Source of the DNA: Candidatus Peregrinibacteria bacterium
GTDB lineage: Bacteria; Patescibacteriota; Gracilibacteria; UM-FILTER-43-11
NCBI GenBank assembly: GCA_030618315.1
Contig: JAUXDO010000025.1
Span: forward strand, 1 to 13,723
DNA length: 13,723 nucleotides
Reading direction: 5' to 3'
Position 1 is the first letter of the stretch; each line of letters opens with the position of its first letter. This document shows, piece by piece, positions 12,357 through 13,723 of this stretch. The notes beneath the pieces are model-generated. The model worked only from the letters and a program-made list of their open reading frames with translations, did no database searches and was not told where the DNA came from. Both the position numbers and the translations under genes were made by a program.

Positions 12357-13723
12357 ATGTACCGAACAAACACATGCGGAGAATTGACCGCTAAAGATGA
12401 AGGAAAAACTGTAGCTTTAAGTGGCTGGGTTCATAGAAGACGTGATCATGGTGGATTGATTTTTATTGATTTACGCGACCGCTACGGACTTACTCAAGTC
12501 GTTTTTGACCCTGAGTTTAATAAGGGGGGTCATGCTATCGCAGAAGATGTTCGCCCTGAATACGTTTTAAAAGTAACCGGCGAAGTTAGAAAAAGAATTG
12601 AAGGGCAAGCTAATAAAAATATGGCAACCGGTGAAATCGAGATCTATATCAGCGAAGTTGAGATTCTTAATGAATCCAAAACCCCGCCTTTTGAAATTGA
12701 TGTAGAAAAAGGTGTTAACGAAGAGCTTAGATTAAAATACAGATATTTAGATCTTCGGCATGAGCGCATGCAGGCGAATATGATGCTTCGTCATAAACTG
12801 ACAAAAGAAATTCGTGATTTTATGGATGGACAGGATTTTATGGAAATTGAAACCCCTATTCTTATCAAGGGTACTCCAGAGGGAAGTCGTGAATATCTGG
12901 TTCCTTCAAGGCTTTATCCTGGTAAATTCTTTGTACTTCCGCAAAGCCCGCAGCAATTAAAGCAAATGTGTATGATTGCTGGTTTTGATAAGTATTTTCA
13001 AATTGCAAGATGTTTTAGAGATGAAGATCAGCGTGGAGACAGACAGCCTGAGTTTACTCAGCTGGATATTGAGATGAGCTTCGTGGAAGAAAAAGATGTG
13101 ATGAAAATTAATGAAGAGCTTCTTATTAATTTAAGTAAAAAATTCAAACCTAATAAAAAGATATTACATGAGAAGTTCCCCGTTCTTTCATGGAAAGAGG
13201 CAATGAATAAATATGGCTCAGATAAGCCCGATATTCGATTTGATATGGAAATAGTGGATATTTCTGACATTGTAAAAGAAAGTGAATTTGGAGTATTTAG
13301 TGGGACTATTAAGAATGACGGGGTTGTAAAAGCTCTAAAAGTAGAAGGTGTATCCGATTGGCCAAGGGGTGACTTGGATAAACTTGAAGAAATTGCAAAA
13401 ATTCATGGTGCTAAAGGGCTGGCTTACTTTGTTTACCGTGAAGGTGAAATAAAATCTCCTATTACTAAATTTTTATCAGAAAAAGAGATTGATGAAATAA
13501 CAAAAAAAACTGGTGCAAAAACTGGCGATATTGTCTTTTTTAGCGCTGACCAATATATAACAGCCTGTGAATCACTTGGACAAGTTAGATTAGAGTGCGG
13601 AAAAAAGCTGGATTTAATAGATGAAGATATACTCGCTTATTTGTGGGTAAATGAATTCCCAATGTTTGAAAAAGATAAAGAGACAGGCTGTATAAATGCA
13701 GTACATCACCCTTTTACTCGTCC
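12357..13723 (+). CDS. aspS: Aspartyl-tRNA synthetase, 3' end beyond window
   Basis: A class II synthetase that charges tRNA(Asp). 455 codons are visible from ATG 12357 to the window edge. The N-terminal OB-fold anticodon-binding domain has LSGWVHRRRDHGGLIFIDLRDRYG. The catalytic domain shows motif 1 (FMEIETPILIKGTPEGSREYLVPSR), the FFVLPQSPQQLKQ segment, and motif 2 (FRDEDQRGDRQPEFTQLDIEMSF). The bacterial GAD insertion follows (about residues 290-400, AYFVYREGEIKSPITKFL). The visible end reaches VNEFPMF and HHPFTRP; motif 3 lies beyond. The frame is uninterrupted and the usual bacterial length is about 590. His31 and Gly83 match residues linked to relaxed tRNA specificity. There is no Shine-Dalgarno motif; TAATA repeats directly precede the start. 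Confidence 0.97.
   Translation, partial: MYRTNTCGELTAKDEGKTVALSGWVHRRRDHGGLIFIDLRDRYGLTQVVFDPEFNKGGHAIAEDVRPEYVLKVTGEVRKRIEGQANKNMATGEIEIYISEVEILNESKTPPFEIDVEKGVNEELRLKYRYLDLRHERMQANMMLRHKLTKEIRDFMDGQDFMEIETPILIKGTPEGSREYLVPSRLYPGKFFVLPQSPQQLKQMCMIAGFDKYFQIARCFRDEDQRGDRQPEFTQLDIEMSFVEEKDVMKINEELLINLSKKFKPNKKILHEKFPVLSWKEAMNKYGSDKPDIRFDMEIVDISDIVKESEFGVFSGTIKNDGVVKALKVEGVSDWPRGDLDKLEEIAKIHGAKGLAYFVYREGEIKSPITKFLSEKEIDEITKKTGAKTGDIVFFSADQYITACESLGQVRLECGKKLDLIDEDILAYLWVNEFPMFEKDKETGCINAVHHPFTR

Noticed and set aside
1..13723. UGA recoded as glycine (code 25)
   Set aside because: rsmH and hicA end naturally at TGA, and all long conserved frames, including 1068-codon carB, contain no in-frame TGA.
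1..13723. CRISPR array or insertion sequence
   Set aside because: No regularly spaced repeats of CRISPR size and no transposase-like frame; the only regular array is the 11-bp tandem repeat without spacers.

Overview
The window reads like a piece of a low-GC bacterial chromosome, most plausibly from the Candidate Phyla Radiation (Patescibacteria). That placement is inferred from gene style, not from a marker tree. The supporting signs are weak or absent Shine-Dalgarno sites on most genes, very short leaders, a dismantled division cluster (rsmH-ftsL with no mraZ before and no ftsI after), and many lineage-specific hairpins between genes. UGA is a normal stop: rsmH and hicA end in TGA, and the 1068-codon carB frame has no internal TGA. 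This argues against the UGA=Gly code of Gracilibacteria/Absconditabacteria.

Layout, left to right. (1) Positions 1-650 hold a minus-strand unit: a near-consensus promoter, a leader of about 270 nt rich in inverted repeats, then two tiny membrane-protein genes with strong ribosome binding sites (the second runs off the edge). (2) Positions 650-934 are very AT-rich and carry four copies of a TTGTATACAA-like palindrome. (3) rsmH (16S rRNA methyltransferase) overlaps an ftsL-like gene by 4 nt. An intergenic cloverleaf of inverted repeats and alanine racemase (alr) follow, so this part serves ribosome maturation, division and wall synthesis. (4) A minus-strand orphan protein is driven by a perfect-consensus sigma-70 promoter. 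(5) Glutamate dehydrogenase is followed by an 11-bp tandem array and then a YqeY/GatB-like protein. (6) A minus-strand hicA-hicB toxin-antitoxin pair has a twin palindromic operator in its promoter. (7) A class I aminotransferase converges on carB, the large subunit of carbamoyl-phosphate synthetase, through paired terminator-like GC-rich repeats. (8) Diverging from carB is tsaC/sua5-type L-threonylcarbamoyladenylate synthase. A 225-bp nest of inverted repeats follows, then aspS (aspartyl-tRNA synthetase), cut by the window end.

The metabolic genes fit around glutamate: gdhA interconverts 2-oxoglutarate and glutamate, the aminotransferase can use glutamate as amino donor, and CarB starts pyrimidine/arginine synthesis. 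TsaC and AspRS serve tRNA modification and charging. AspRS carries His31 and Gly83, which suggests a non-discriminating enzyme that also makes Asp-tRNA(Asn).

The parts least explained by known families are the promoter/structured leader/small membrane gene unit at 1-650, the two cloverleaf-like elements (373-448 and 2338-2415), the nested inverted repeats before aspS, the carB/tsaC intergenic hairpin, and the 11-bp array before yqeY.
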